Origin: Flavobacterium psychrophilum
Lineage (GTDB): Bacteria; Bacteroidota; Bacteroidia; Flavobacteriales; Flavobacteriaceae
Direction of reading: 5' to 3'
Assembly (NCBI GenBank): GCA_945866505.1
Contig: CAMBHH010000038.1
Coordinates: 1-20,638, forward strand
DNA: 20,638 nt
The stretch's first letter is position 1. Every line of letters starts with the position of its first letter. Below are positions 13,600 through 20,638 of the stretch, piece by piece. A program made the translations under genes and the position numbers. The notes below the pieces were generated by a model. The model was not told the origin of the DNA, ran no database searches, and saw only the letters and a list, made by a program, of their open reading frames with translations.

Positions 13600-16500
13600 A
13601 TGAAAACCACCAATTATACTTTTCGACTTTTGATGGTTATTCTCTTTTCCTCTTATGTTTCTCGGGGACAACAATCAAATCCTGAATTGGAAAATTTAAA
13701 AAATAAGCCAATTAATTCAGAATTTTGTGGTACCGATTTTTTTCACAATGAAAAAATGAAAAATGATCAAGCTTATAAAAAGCGTTACCTAAAAAGCGTT
13801 GAGGATATAAAAAAAATGGTTGGTAAAACCTATAAAAAAGCCGCTGGAGGCATAACTCAAATTCCAGTTGTAGTTCACGTAATGCATAAAGGAGAGGCTG
13901 TTGGTACTGGCACAAACATTTCTGACCAAGATGTAAAAAAAGGAATACAAAATTTAAATAATTATTGGAGAAAAGTAGCCGGAACGCCTGGTTTTGGTGA
14001 AGGTGTAGATATGAAAGTAGAGTTTTCGTTGGCCATACAAGACCCTAATGGCAATTGTACCACTGGTATCGATCGTGTAGATATGAGTGGAGTTCCGGCG
14101 TATATAAATAATGGTGTTAACTTGAGTGGAAGCAATGGAATACCTGATTATCAAGCAGTAGGTGCGGTAAACTCGCTTAAAGAATACAGTATTTGGAATC
14201 CAACTCAATATTACAACCTATGGATTGTAGACGAAATAGATAATGAAAACTGCTCTTCTAACGATGGTTCATATACTACGGGATATGCTTATTTTTCTTC
14301 ATCGCACGGCCAGCCGTACGATGGTTCAGTAGTTTTAATTTGCTCCTATTTGAGTGAATCTAATAGCACTTGGGCTCACGAAATGGGACATGCTTTTAAT
14401 TTACAACATACTTTTAACGGAGATGATTCAAATAATGATGGAATTGGAGATCGATGTGGTGATGACGGCATTCCGGACACACCAAAACAAATAAGAACCT
14501 CGTCCATTTCTCCATCAATTTATTCTAGTTGTTCTAGTAATGTTGCTAATGCATGCGATCCATTATTTAATATGGAAATAAACCCGGAAACTGGGTTCAG
14601 AAGAAATTCTGGTACAGTTCAAGACCATATGCACAACTATATGGATTACACAGGATGTAGAACTGAATTTACTGGCGGTCAGCGCACTGTGGTTAGTGCA
14701 GCTTTGAGCGCAAACAGGGCTTCCTTTCTGACAAGTCCTGCATTGACACCAGTCTCTCCTGCAACTGTTTATTTTACTTCCTCAGCAACTAATACTTGCA
14801 TAGGCGGTATTATAAATTTTTATGACGAATCAAGTTGTACTCCAAACACTTATACAAATGCAGCTTATGATAATGTAAGCTTTCTTTGGACATTTGACAA
14901 TAAAGTCGATCCTCCATTGACTTCAACACTTCAGAATCCAATGATTACTTTTTCAAATTCAGGAATTTATGATGTTACACTTGTTGTCACAAACCCCGTT
15001 GGAACAACCAGTTTAATAAAAAAAGAGAATATAGCCGTAACCTCTGGACTTGCAAACGCTTGTTCGATTTCTAGTTCAAGTAATAACGGCAATTTTGGTA
15101 TTGGTGCCACAAAGGTTTCTTTTAATTCACTTACAAACACAACAACTACTTTAATCCCCATCAATGCTCTGAATGACTTTAGTTGTGCAAAAAACACAAC
15201 AGTTTTTGTAGGTAATTCTTATCCATTAACTGTAAATTATCAATCAAGAAGTGGTGGAAATGCCTATTTGGAAGTTTGGATTGATTGGGATAATAGTGGA
15301 ACATTCCAACTTTCAAATAATAATGGTGTCAATGAATTGGTTTTAACTAACAATATTTCTGCAAGCTCTTTTGGATCTCCCACTGTAAATGTGATACCTC
15401 CTGCAAATGCCGTACTCAATACAATATTAAGAATGCGCGTCGCAACTGAACACTCAAAATCGCCAACTGTCTGTGGTGCTGGTTCAATTCAACGAGCAGA
15501 TGATTATGGTGTATATGTAAAAGGAGCTTGTACGCCTCCTACAGCAGCAATAGTAAACAATAGTTCAACAACAGTTTTAACTTGCGTCGCTCCTTCTATT
15601 AGTTTAACCGCATCAGGCGGAGTTAGTTACTTTTGGAATAATAACAAAGGAATAACACCAACAATTGCAGCAACAGAGCCCGGAACTTATGCAGTTACCG
15701 TTACTTCTGCCGACGGATGTACAGATACGCAAAGCATAGTAATTACAGAAAATAAACCTGCTCCTACAGCACTAATTACAAACAATACTGGTTCTGGTGC
15801 GATAACGTGTACTATTTCTGTTATTAGTGTAACCGCATCCGGAGGCGTTAGCTATAGTTGGGATAGTGGTCTAGGCAATAATGCAAGTGCATCAATAACA
15901 GAAGCTGGCATTTATACAGTAACTGTAACCGCAGCCAATGGTTGTACTGCGGCTAAAAGTATAGTAATTACAGATGAAAAAACAGCTCCAGCCTGTTCAA
16001 TTTCTAGCACAAACAAGAATAGAAGTGTTGGCTGTGGTGTAACCAATGTCAAATTAAACACAATAGATAAAACTACAACAACGTTTATCCCGGCCTCGGC
16101 TATGCAAGATTTCGTTTGTACAGATAACACAACTCTAGTCGTTGGGAGCGCTTATAATCTGGACGTAACCTATAAGTCCAGAAGTGATGGTTCGCATTTT
16201 TTAGAAGTTTGGATTGATTGGGACAACAACGGAATATTTCAAACATCAAACAGTAATGGGATTAATGAAAGAGTTTTATCAGATAATATTGCAGCTAGTA
16301 CTCCAACAAAAACTGCAACTGTAACTATTACTCCACCGGCAACAGCTACGTTGAATACTTTATTGAGGATGCGAGTTGTTTCTGAATATTCATTTGCTCC
16401 AGGAATGTGCAATAATGGAATCGCAAAAAGAGCTGATGATTATGGTGTTATTGTGAACCCAATTCCAACCATTTGGAATGGTTTTGCTTGGTCTTCTGGA

Positions 16501-18075
16501 GTTCCAACAGCTACAGTAGAAGCCGTTATTGACGCAAATTATAATACTAATGTTGGTGGAAGTCAGATTCCTTTTAGCACGAAAAAATTAACGGTAAATT
16601 CGGGAAAATTATTAACAGTAAATTCTGGAACTAACATAACAATTCAAAACGAAGTGGTAAACAATGGTGCGTTAACCATTGAAAACAATGCAAACTTAAT
16701 TCAAGTTAATAATGTTGCAAACACAGGAATAGGAACAACAATCGTAAAAAGAAACAGCAATTCTTTGAAACGTCTTGATTATACGATGTGGTCTTCGCCA
16801 GTAAGCGGTCAAAATTTGTTCAACTTTTCGCAATTGACTTCTGCAATATCGCCTATTCGTTTTTATACTTATGATCCAACAAATAATGTATATGTTACTA
16901 TAAACCCTGTAACCAATTCATTTGCGCAAGGTACAGGTTATTTAATCCGTATGCCAAACGTAAATCCTGCCGATCAGTCGTTAACTACACCTTATTATTT
17001 AGGAACTCCAACAACTGGACTTTTAACTTATAACGGAGTATATACAGGCACACTCAATAATGGAACAATTAGTCTAAGTAATCTGACTTCTGGTAAATAT
17101 TATTCAGTAGGAAATCCGTATCCTTCTACCATAAGTGCTGATGCTTTCTTAAGTGGTAATTCAACTGGGGGCACTTTGTATTTTTGGAGAAAAACCAATG
17201 GTACAGCTGGATCTGCTTATGCTACCTATACGGCTGCAGGTGGCGCTGGAACTGGAGCAGGAGCTAGTGTTAGTACTCCAAATGGTACAATTCAAGTAGG
17301 ACAAGGATTTATTGTGAAAACAGCGGGTACCTCACTGAGTTTTACTAATGCGATGCGTACCAGCAATACCGAAAATCAGTTCTTTAAAACTAAAAAAGTA
17401 GCTGATAAATCTCGTGTTTGGTTGAACTTGAGCAATGCTACAGGAGCCTTTAGTCAAGCCATGATTGCTTATATGGACGGAGCAACTTTCGGAGTTGATC
17501 AAGCCATTGATGGAAAATACTTCAACGATAGTAAATTTGCCTTAACCTCAAATATTGCAGGCGAAGAATACACCATTCAAGGGCGTCCCGCTTTTGATGC
17601 TACAGATGTGGTTGCCTTGAACTTCAAAACGGATGTTGCAGGAGACTACAGCATTGCACTTGATTCGTTTGATGGGCTCTTTTTAGGAAATCAAAACATT
17701 TTTTTAAAGGATAATCAATTGGGCCTAATGCAAAATCTTAAGGAAAATAGCTATTCGTTTGCATCAGCAGCGGGAACATTTAACACGCGCTTTGAAATTG
17801 CTTATAATAACAATGAAAATCTAAGCATAAAAAATCCAAAGTTTAGCAATAATACAGTTTTTGTGTTCCAAAAAGACAAATCAATTTATATTAATTCTAG
17901 CGATATGGAAATGAAAAATGTATTCATTTATGACATCCTTGGTAGAAAAATTTTAGAAAAATTAAACATTAATAATACATCAATTAAAATCAATTTGAAA
18001 GTGAATCAACAGGTTTTGGTTTTAAAAATCACAAATAAGTACAACCAAATAGTAACAAAAAAAATTGTATATTAA
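13600..18075 (+). CDS. Large secreted M43-type zinc metalloprotease with PKD, GEVED-like and Ig-like modules and a type C T9SS sorting domain
   Basis: 1491 residues. A signal peptide covers about 1-24. The N-terminal region (about 50-370) is a pappalysin/cytophagalysin-type (M43) domain: zinc site HEMGHAFNLQH (H260, E261, H264, H270) and Met-turn M348 in NYMDYTG; cysteines around it suggest disulfides. The usual metzincin glycine in HExxHxxGxxH is Asn (N267). Next come a PKD-like domain (about 425-482), a GEVED-like domain (488-643), two Ig-like repeats of 78 residues (642-719, 720-797), a second GEVED-like domain (799-954), a long repeat-poor beta region (955-1410) seen in flavobacterial secreted proteins, and the C-terminal domain (about 1412-1491; VFIYDILGRKILEK ... 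VTKKIVY) that resembles the type C T9SS signal. The protein is expected to cross the outer membrane by T9SS and act outside the cell. Substrate unknown. Confidence 0.9.
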   Translation: MKTTNYTFRLLMVILFSSYVSRGQQSNPELENLKNKPINSEFCGTDFFHNEKMKNDQAYKKRYLKSVEDIKKMVGKTYKKAAGGITQIPVVVHVMHKGEAVGTGTNISDQDVKKGIQNLNNYWRKVAGTPGFGEGVDMKVEFSLAIQDPNGNCTTGIDRVDMSGVPAYINNGVNLSGSNGIPDYQAVGAVNSLKEYSIWNPTQYYNLWIVDEIDNENCSSNDGSYTTGYAYFSSSHGQPYDGSVVLICSYLSESNSTWAHEMGHAFNLQHTFNGDDSNNDGIGDRCGDDGIPDTPKQIRTSSISPSIYSSCSSNVANACDPLFNMEINPETGFRRNSGTVQDHMHNYMDYTGCRTEFTGGQRTVVSAALSANRASFLTSPALTPVSPATVYFTSSATNTCIGGIINFYDESSCTPNTYTNAAYDNVSFLWTFDNKVDPPLTSTLQNPMITFSNSGIYDVTLVVTNPVGTTSLIKKENIAVTSGLANACSISSSSNNGNFGIGATKVSFNSLTNTTTTLIPINALNDFSCAKNTTVFVGNSYPLTVNYQSRSGGNAYLEVWIDWDNSGTFQLSNNNGVNELVLTNNISASSFGSPTVNVIPPANAVLNTILRMRVATEHSKSPTVCGAGSIQRADDYGVYVKGACTPPTAAIVNNSSTTVLTCVAPSISLTASGGVSYFWNNNKGITPTIAATEPGTYAVTVTSADGCTDTQSIVITENKPAPTALITNNTGSGAITCTISVISVTASGGVSYSWDSGLGNNASASITEAGIYTVTVTAANGCTAAKSIVITDEKTAPACSISSTNKNRSVGCGVTNVKLNTIDKTTTTFIPASAMQDFVCTDNTTLVVGSAYNLDVTYKSRSDGSHFLEVWIDWDNNGIFQTSNSNGINERVLSDNIAASTPTKTATVTITPPATATLNTLLRMRVVSEYSFAPGMCNNGIAKRADDYGVIVNPIPTIWNGFAWSSGVPTATVEAVIDANYNTNVGGSQIPFSTKKLTVNSGKLLTVNSGTNITIQNEVVNNGALTIENNANLIQVNNVANTGIGTTIVKRNSNSLKRLDYTMWSSPVSGQNLFNFSQLTSAISPIRFYTYDPTNNVYVTINPVTNSFAQGTGYLIRMPNVNPADQSLTTPYYLGTPTTGLLTYNGVYTGTLNNGTISLSNLTSGKYYSVGNPYPSTISADAFLSGNSTGGTLYFWRKTNGTAGSAYATYTAAGGAGTGAGASVSTPNGTIQVGQGFIVKTAGTSLSFTNAMRTSNTENQFFKTKKVADKSRVWLNLSNATGAFSQAMIAYMDGATFGVDQAIDGKYFNDSKFALTSNIAGEEYTIQGRPAFDATDVVALNFKTDVAGDYSIALDSFDGLFLGNQNIFLKDNQLGLMQNLKENSYSFASAAGTFNTRFEIAYNNNENLSIKNPKFSNNTVFVFQKDKSIYINSSDMEMKNVFIYDILGRKILEKLNINNTSIKINLKVNQQVLVLKITNKYNQIVTKKIVY
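15061..16455 (+). repeat. Internal duplication inside the M43 protease gene
   Basis: Two GEVED-like coding units (about 15061-15528 and 15994-16461) share order and wording, for example LEVWIDWDN followed by LRMRV and RADDYGV. Between them lie two Ig-like units (15523-15756 and 15757-15990), each with TASGGVSY, GxYxVTVTxAxGCT and SIVIT. At DNA level both pairs are clearly related but diverged, so the duplications are old. Confidence 0.8.
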
Positions 18076-18316
18076 TAAAACAATCTCGCACAATTTGTCT
18101 GTAATGTTATTTTTGTGATTGTATCATTTAAAGAGAATTTTTTATCATTTTATCGAGTTCATTTAATTCATTGTTGATTTGTTTTAGAAAAGTACTAAAC
18201 TCAAAACAATCTTTTTGCATTGACAAATTTTTTCGTAAAAATCTTTTAAACTACGATTCTTATCAAACAAAACAATGCACACATTTTATAATATTGCGTC
18301 AAATTGAACCTAAAAA

Positions 18317-18347
18317 TTTGATTTTAATGATAAATAATTTAGTTTTG
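18317..18347 (+). promoter_or_regulatory. Promoter candidate for the geranylgeranyl reductase-family gene
   Basis: TTTG (18317-18320), a 19-nt spacer and TAGTTTTG (18340-18347) match the Bacteroidota consensus exactly. The -7 box ends only 9 bp before the ATG at 18357, so the transcript would be nearly leaderless. This could be a chance match in A/T-rich DNA. A second TAnnTTTG (TATTTTTG, 18108-18115) lacks a spaced TTTG. Confidence 0.4.
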
Positions 18348-18356
18348 AAGAAAAAA

Positions 18357-19499
18357 ATGAAATCATTTGATGTCGCGATAATTGGAAGTGGGCCATCTGG
18401 AGCTTCGGCAGCGTTTGAATTAGCCAAAAGTGGAATTTCTGCGGTCATAATCGAAAAAGAAATTTTGCCTCGATATAAGACTTGTGGTGGAGGATTGGTT
18501 TTTCGTGGCAGAAACAGCATTCCGTTTGACGTATCAGCTGCAGTAGATCAGGAGTTTTATGAGGTTGATACTTATTTTGCAAAAACTAAAATCAAATTTA
18601 CTACTAAAAGAAATCAACCCATTGTAAGTATGATTATGCGAGATGCTTTTGATAACTTAATTGTAGAAAAAGCTAGAGAGAAAGGGGTTACTCTTTTGCA
18701 AAATCATAAAGTATTGGCAATTACGTTCGGCGAAATTCAAACCATCCATACCTCTGAAGGAGATGTACTTGCAAAATTTATTATTGCTGGTGATGGTGCT
18801 TTAAGTCCAGTTGCTAAAATGGCAGGATGGCAAGAAACTAGAACCATTATTCCTGCCCTTGAATACGAAATAGAAGTCCCTCCAGCGGATTTTGAAAGAC
18901 TGTCAAAAAATGTCCGTTTTGATATTGACGAAGTTCCTTTTGGTTACGGTTGGTGTTTTCCAAAAAAGAACCATTTGTCTATAGGTGTGGGAATATTTGT
19001 AAAAACAAAACAAAAAATAGATTTAAAAAAACACTACAGAGATTATCTTAAAGCACTTGGAATTAGCGAAATTGTGAGCGAAGAGGCTCATGGTTTTGTG
19101 ATTCCTGTTTCTCCAAGAACCGATACTTTTGTTCAAAAAAATGTTTTTTTAATTGGAGACTCTGCCGGATTTGCCGATCCAATTACTGCCGAGGGCATAT
19201 CAAACGCAATCTTAAGCGGAATTTTAGCAGCTCAATCTATTATAGAAAGTAAACTTGACGCTGTTGGAGCTTCAAAACTGTATCAAGAAAAATTGGAAAA
19301 CAGCATTTTACCAGAAATTAGAACAGGGGTAACTTTGTCTAAATTATTCTACGAACGAACCAAATTACGAAACCTTTTTATCAAAAGATATGGGCAGACT
19401 TTGGCAGAAGCGATGACGGATGTTTTTATGGGGGACAGATCCTATCCTAAAGATTACAAAGCATCTATTCGAAGAAAAATCAAAGAAGCAATTTTTTAA
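18357..19499 (+). CDS. Geranylgeranyl reductase-family FAD-dependent oxidoreductase
   Basis: 380 residues from the ATG at 18357. The open frame extends upstream to 18171, but those residues show no family features, and the FAD-binding motif would then be displaced by 62 residues. The Rossmann motif is IIGSGPSGASAAFEL (GxGxxG at 10-15), followed by the family segment YKTCGGGLVFRG, the conserved IAGDGALSPVAKMAGW, FGYGWCFPKKNHLSIGVG and the second FAD motif LIGDSAGFADPITAEGISNAI. Members saturate isoprenoid chains, such as those of menaquinones or archaeal lipids, or act on related polyprenyl substrates; the substrate in Flavobacteria is not evident here. The gene stands alone, with 281 bp upstream and 213 bp downstream free of other genes. 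Confidence 0.9.
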   Translation: MKSFDVAIIGSGPSGASAAFELAKSGISAVIIEKEILPRYKTCGGGLVFRGRNSIPFDVSAAVDQEFYEVDTYFAKTKIKFTTKRNQPIVSMIMRDAFDNLIVEKAREKGVTLLQNHKVLAITFGEIQTIHTSEGDVLAKFIIAGDGALSPVAKMAGWQETRTIIPALEYEIEVPPADFERLSKNVRFDIDEVPFGYGWCFPKKNHLSIGVGIFVKTKQKIDLKKHYRDYLKALGISEIVSEEAHGFVIPVSPRTDTFVQKNVFLIGDSAGFADPITAEGISNAILSGILAAQSIIESKLDAVGASKLYQEKLENSILPEIRTGVTLSKLFYERTKLRNLFIKRYGQTLAEAMTDVFMGDRSYPKDYKASIRRKIKEAIF

Positions 19500-19687
19500 T
19501 ACAATTTTTATACTTCATATATAGTAGCATCTACATCAACAACATTTTACTATCTAACGATAAAAGGAATTCTGTATAATAATTATAATAATCTTTTTTT
19601 AATTCTATTTTTCATAATGAAAGATGTTAGTCTCGAATATTAGATTGTTATTATAATGCACAAATTCCTATTTATAAATTTACTTCG

Positions 19688-19695
19688 TAACTTTG
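19688..19695 (+). promoter_or_regulatory. -7-like element that helps place the lipoprotein start
   Basis: TAACTTTG matches TAnnTTTG exactly and ends 17 bp before the ATG at 19713. It lies downstream of another in-frame ATG (19656), so that upstream start would not be on the transcript. The -33 box is weak. Confidence 0.5.
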
Positions 19696-19712
19696 CAAAC
19701 AAACAAAAACGA

Positions 19713-20294
19713 ATGAATTTTAAATTTATATATATCTTTTTGATGATTTTTGGTTTTTTTTGTTGTAAAGATGACAATGAAAAACGTCAAGTAGAATCCA
19801 TAAAAGACATTAAAAAGAAAGAAGTAATTTTTTTGATTATTGAAAAAGCTTGGGTTTTTAATGCCAAACCCATCAATGAAACATCGAGATCTTCGGCATT
19901 GAGTTGGGAAGATTGGCGTTCTTTTTTGGCAGAATTAGATCAAAAACCAAAGAAAACCATCGGAGCTTTTCAGAAAAAATCAGCAGAAATTTCTAAGAAA
20001 GCAATGGCTTTGAATAATCTTATCCCTTTAGAATTCAACAAACCTCAAATAAAAGCTAGAATTGCCATTTTGATAACCAAGGTTCAAATGCTTGATTTAT
20101 ACATTCATCTGAACGACATTCCCGAACAGAAAGTGATTGCTTTGATTCCTGAAATTAATATCCAATTAGTCGCTTTGCAAAACCAAATGGATCAAATCGT
20201 TCAAAAAAGCAAGATTCCTCTTGAGGAAGGAGAATCTGAATTATTGAGAATGTTAGATACTACGAGAGCAATACCCAATGCACTGCCCAATTAA
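19713..20294 (+). CDS. Small predicted surface lipoprotein of unknown function
   Basis: 193 residues from the ATG at 19713; the in-frame ATG at 19656 is rejected because it precedes the promoter box and spoils the signal peptide. A hydrophobic stretch (residues 3-16) ends in two cysteines (C17, C18), a loose lipobox, followed by KDDNE. A Cys, one residue, then Lys-Asp-Asp fits the lipoprotein export signal described for Bacteroidota surface lipoproteins, so outer-surface exposure is possible. The rest is hydrophilic and mostly helical, with tryptophans at W61 and W63 region (SWEDWRSF) and no recognised domain. It is followed 12 bp later by mfd in the same reading frame, so the two are likely cotranscribed. 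Function not recognised. Confidence 0.78.
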   Translation: MNFKFIYIFLMIFGFFCCKDDNEKRQVESIKDIKKKEVIFLIIEKAWVFNAKPINETSRSSALSWEDWRSFLAELDQKPKKTIGAFQKKSAEISKKAMALNNLIPLEFNKPQIKARIAILITKVQMLDLYIHLNDIPEQKVIALIPEINIQLVALQNQMDQIVQKSKIPLEEGESELLRMLDTTRAIPNALPN

Positions 20295-20306
20295 ACTTTT
20301 CTACCG

Positions 20307-20638
20307 TTGAGTAAAAAAAATCTATATTCCATTTACGATAATTCGCCAAAAACCGAGCAAATTGTCGATAGTTTGCAAAAAGAGGAACAGAAAATCCAGT
20401 TGAATGGATTGATAGGTTCGTCGCTTTCGTTTGTGGTTCAATCGCTTTTCAAAAAATCCGAGAAGCCTTTTTTAGCTATCTTAAATGATAAAGAAGAAGC
20501 CGCTTATTATTTGAACGATTTGGAGCAAATGATTGGGCAAGAAGATGTATTGTTTTACCCAGGTTCGTATCGTCGCCCATACCATATTGAAGATACCGAC
20601 AATGCCAATGTTTTGCTTCGAGCAGAAGTTTTAAACCG
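20307..20638 (+). CDS. mfd: Mfd, transcription-repair coupling factor (N-terminal part)
   Basis: Only the first 110 codons are visible; the gene runs off the right edge. Mfd recognises RNA polymerase stalled at DNA damage, displaces it and recruits UvrA. The visible part begins MSKKNLYSIYDNSP and contains FVVQSLFKKSEKPFLAILNDKEEAAYYLNDLE and VLFYPGSYRRPYHIEDTDNANVLLRAEVL, which is characteristic of the UvrB-like N-terminal domain of Bacteroidota Mfd proteins. The start appears to be TTG at 20307: the only codons between it and the in-frame stop of the preceding lipoprotein gene are ACT, TTT, CTA and CCG, and the first in-frame ATG lies deep within the conserved domain. Confidence 0.9.
   Translation, partial: MSKKNLYSIYDNSPKTEQIVDSLQKEEQKIQLNGLIGSSLSFVVQSLFKKSEKPFLAILNDKEEAAYYLNDLEQMIGQEDVLFYPGSYRRPYHIEDTDNANVLLRAEVLN

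Noticed and set aside
14377..14409. Asn in place of Gly in the M43 zinc motif as evidence of an inactive enzyme.
   Set aside because: All three His ligands, the catalytic Glu and the Met-turn are present, and I recall similar Asn-containing motifs in other flavobacterial M43 proteins.
18171..18356. A 62-codon N-terminal extension of the geranylgeranyl reductase-family protein.
   Set aside because: It does not resemble a signal or family domain, and the FAD motif normally sits at the very N-terminus, as it does from the ATG at 18357.

Overview
The window looks like a chromosomal segment of a low-GC Flavobacteriaceae bacterium, most like Flavobacterium. The pointers are a large protease ending in what looks like a type C T9SS sorting domain, promoters of the Bacteroidota type (TTTG about 20 nt upstream of TAnnTTTG), A/T-rich leaders, and an uninterrupted run of flavobacterial-type housekeeping genes. 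No rRNA, tRNA, CRISPR array, transposase or integrase was found.

Layout. (1) 1-2143, + strand: the 3' end of a molybdenum hydroxylase large-subunit gene (isoquinoline 1-oxidoreductase/xanthine dehydrogenase family), followed by its maturation genes: an XdhC-like chaperone and an overlapping MobA/MocA-like nucleotidyltransferase. (2) 2149-2589, - strand: a single-haem cytochrome c converging on this cluster. (3) 2668-8651, - strand: an iron-sulfur assembly (suf) operon read right to left from a good promoter at 8620-8651. Its order is sufA-like, four-helix-bundle (S23) gene, sufB, antitoxin, YoeB-type toxin, sufC, sufD, terminator, Uma2 nuclease-like gene, and a broken second copy of the sufD 3' end. 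(4) 8761-13246, + strand: a metallo-beta-lactamase-fold hydrolase, an S8 subtilase lipoprotein and an M1 metallopeptidase. (5) 13600-18075: a 1491-residue secreted M43 metalloprotease with PKD, duplicated GEVED-like and Ig-like modules and a T9SS domain. (6) 18357-20638: a geranylgeranyl-reductase-family flavoprotein, a small lipoprotein with a probable surface-export signal, and the start of mfd.

The suf operon is the notable region. Its core genes are intact, but three unrelated small modules sit in its gaps. The S23 gene is bracketed by 34-bp imperfect inverted repeats (30/34 identical) that begin 3 nt before its start codon and directly after its stop codon. Removing the unit would leave sufA and sufB about 17 nt apart. 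The toxin-antitoxin pair lies between sufB and sufC. The Uma2 gene has its own -10-like element and lies between a complete sufD and a 135-bp, 93% identical duplicate of the last 44 sufD codons plus stop. That is the arrangement left when an element integrates at the 3' end of a gene and supplies a replacement end. The usual downstream partners sufS and sufE do not follow sufD here.

Most assignments rest on motifs read directly from the translations. Promoter and terminator calls are by eye, and mobility of the modules is inferred.
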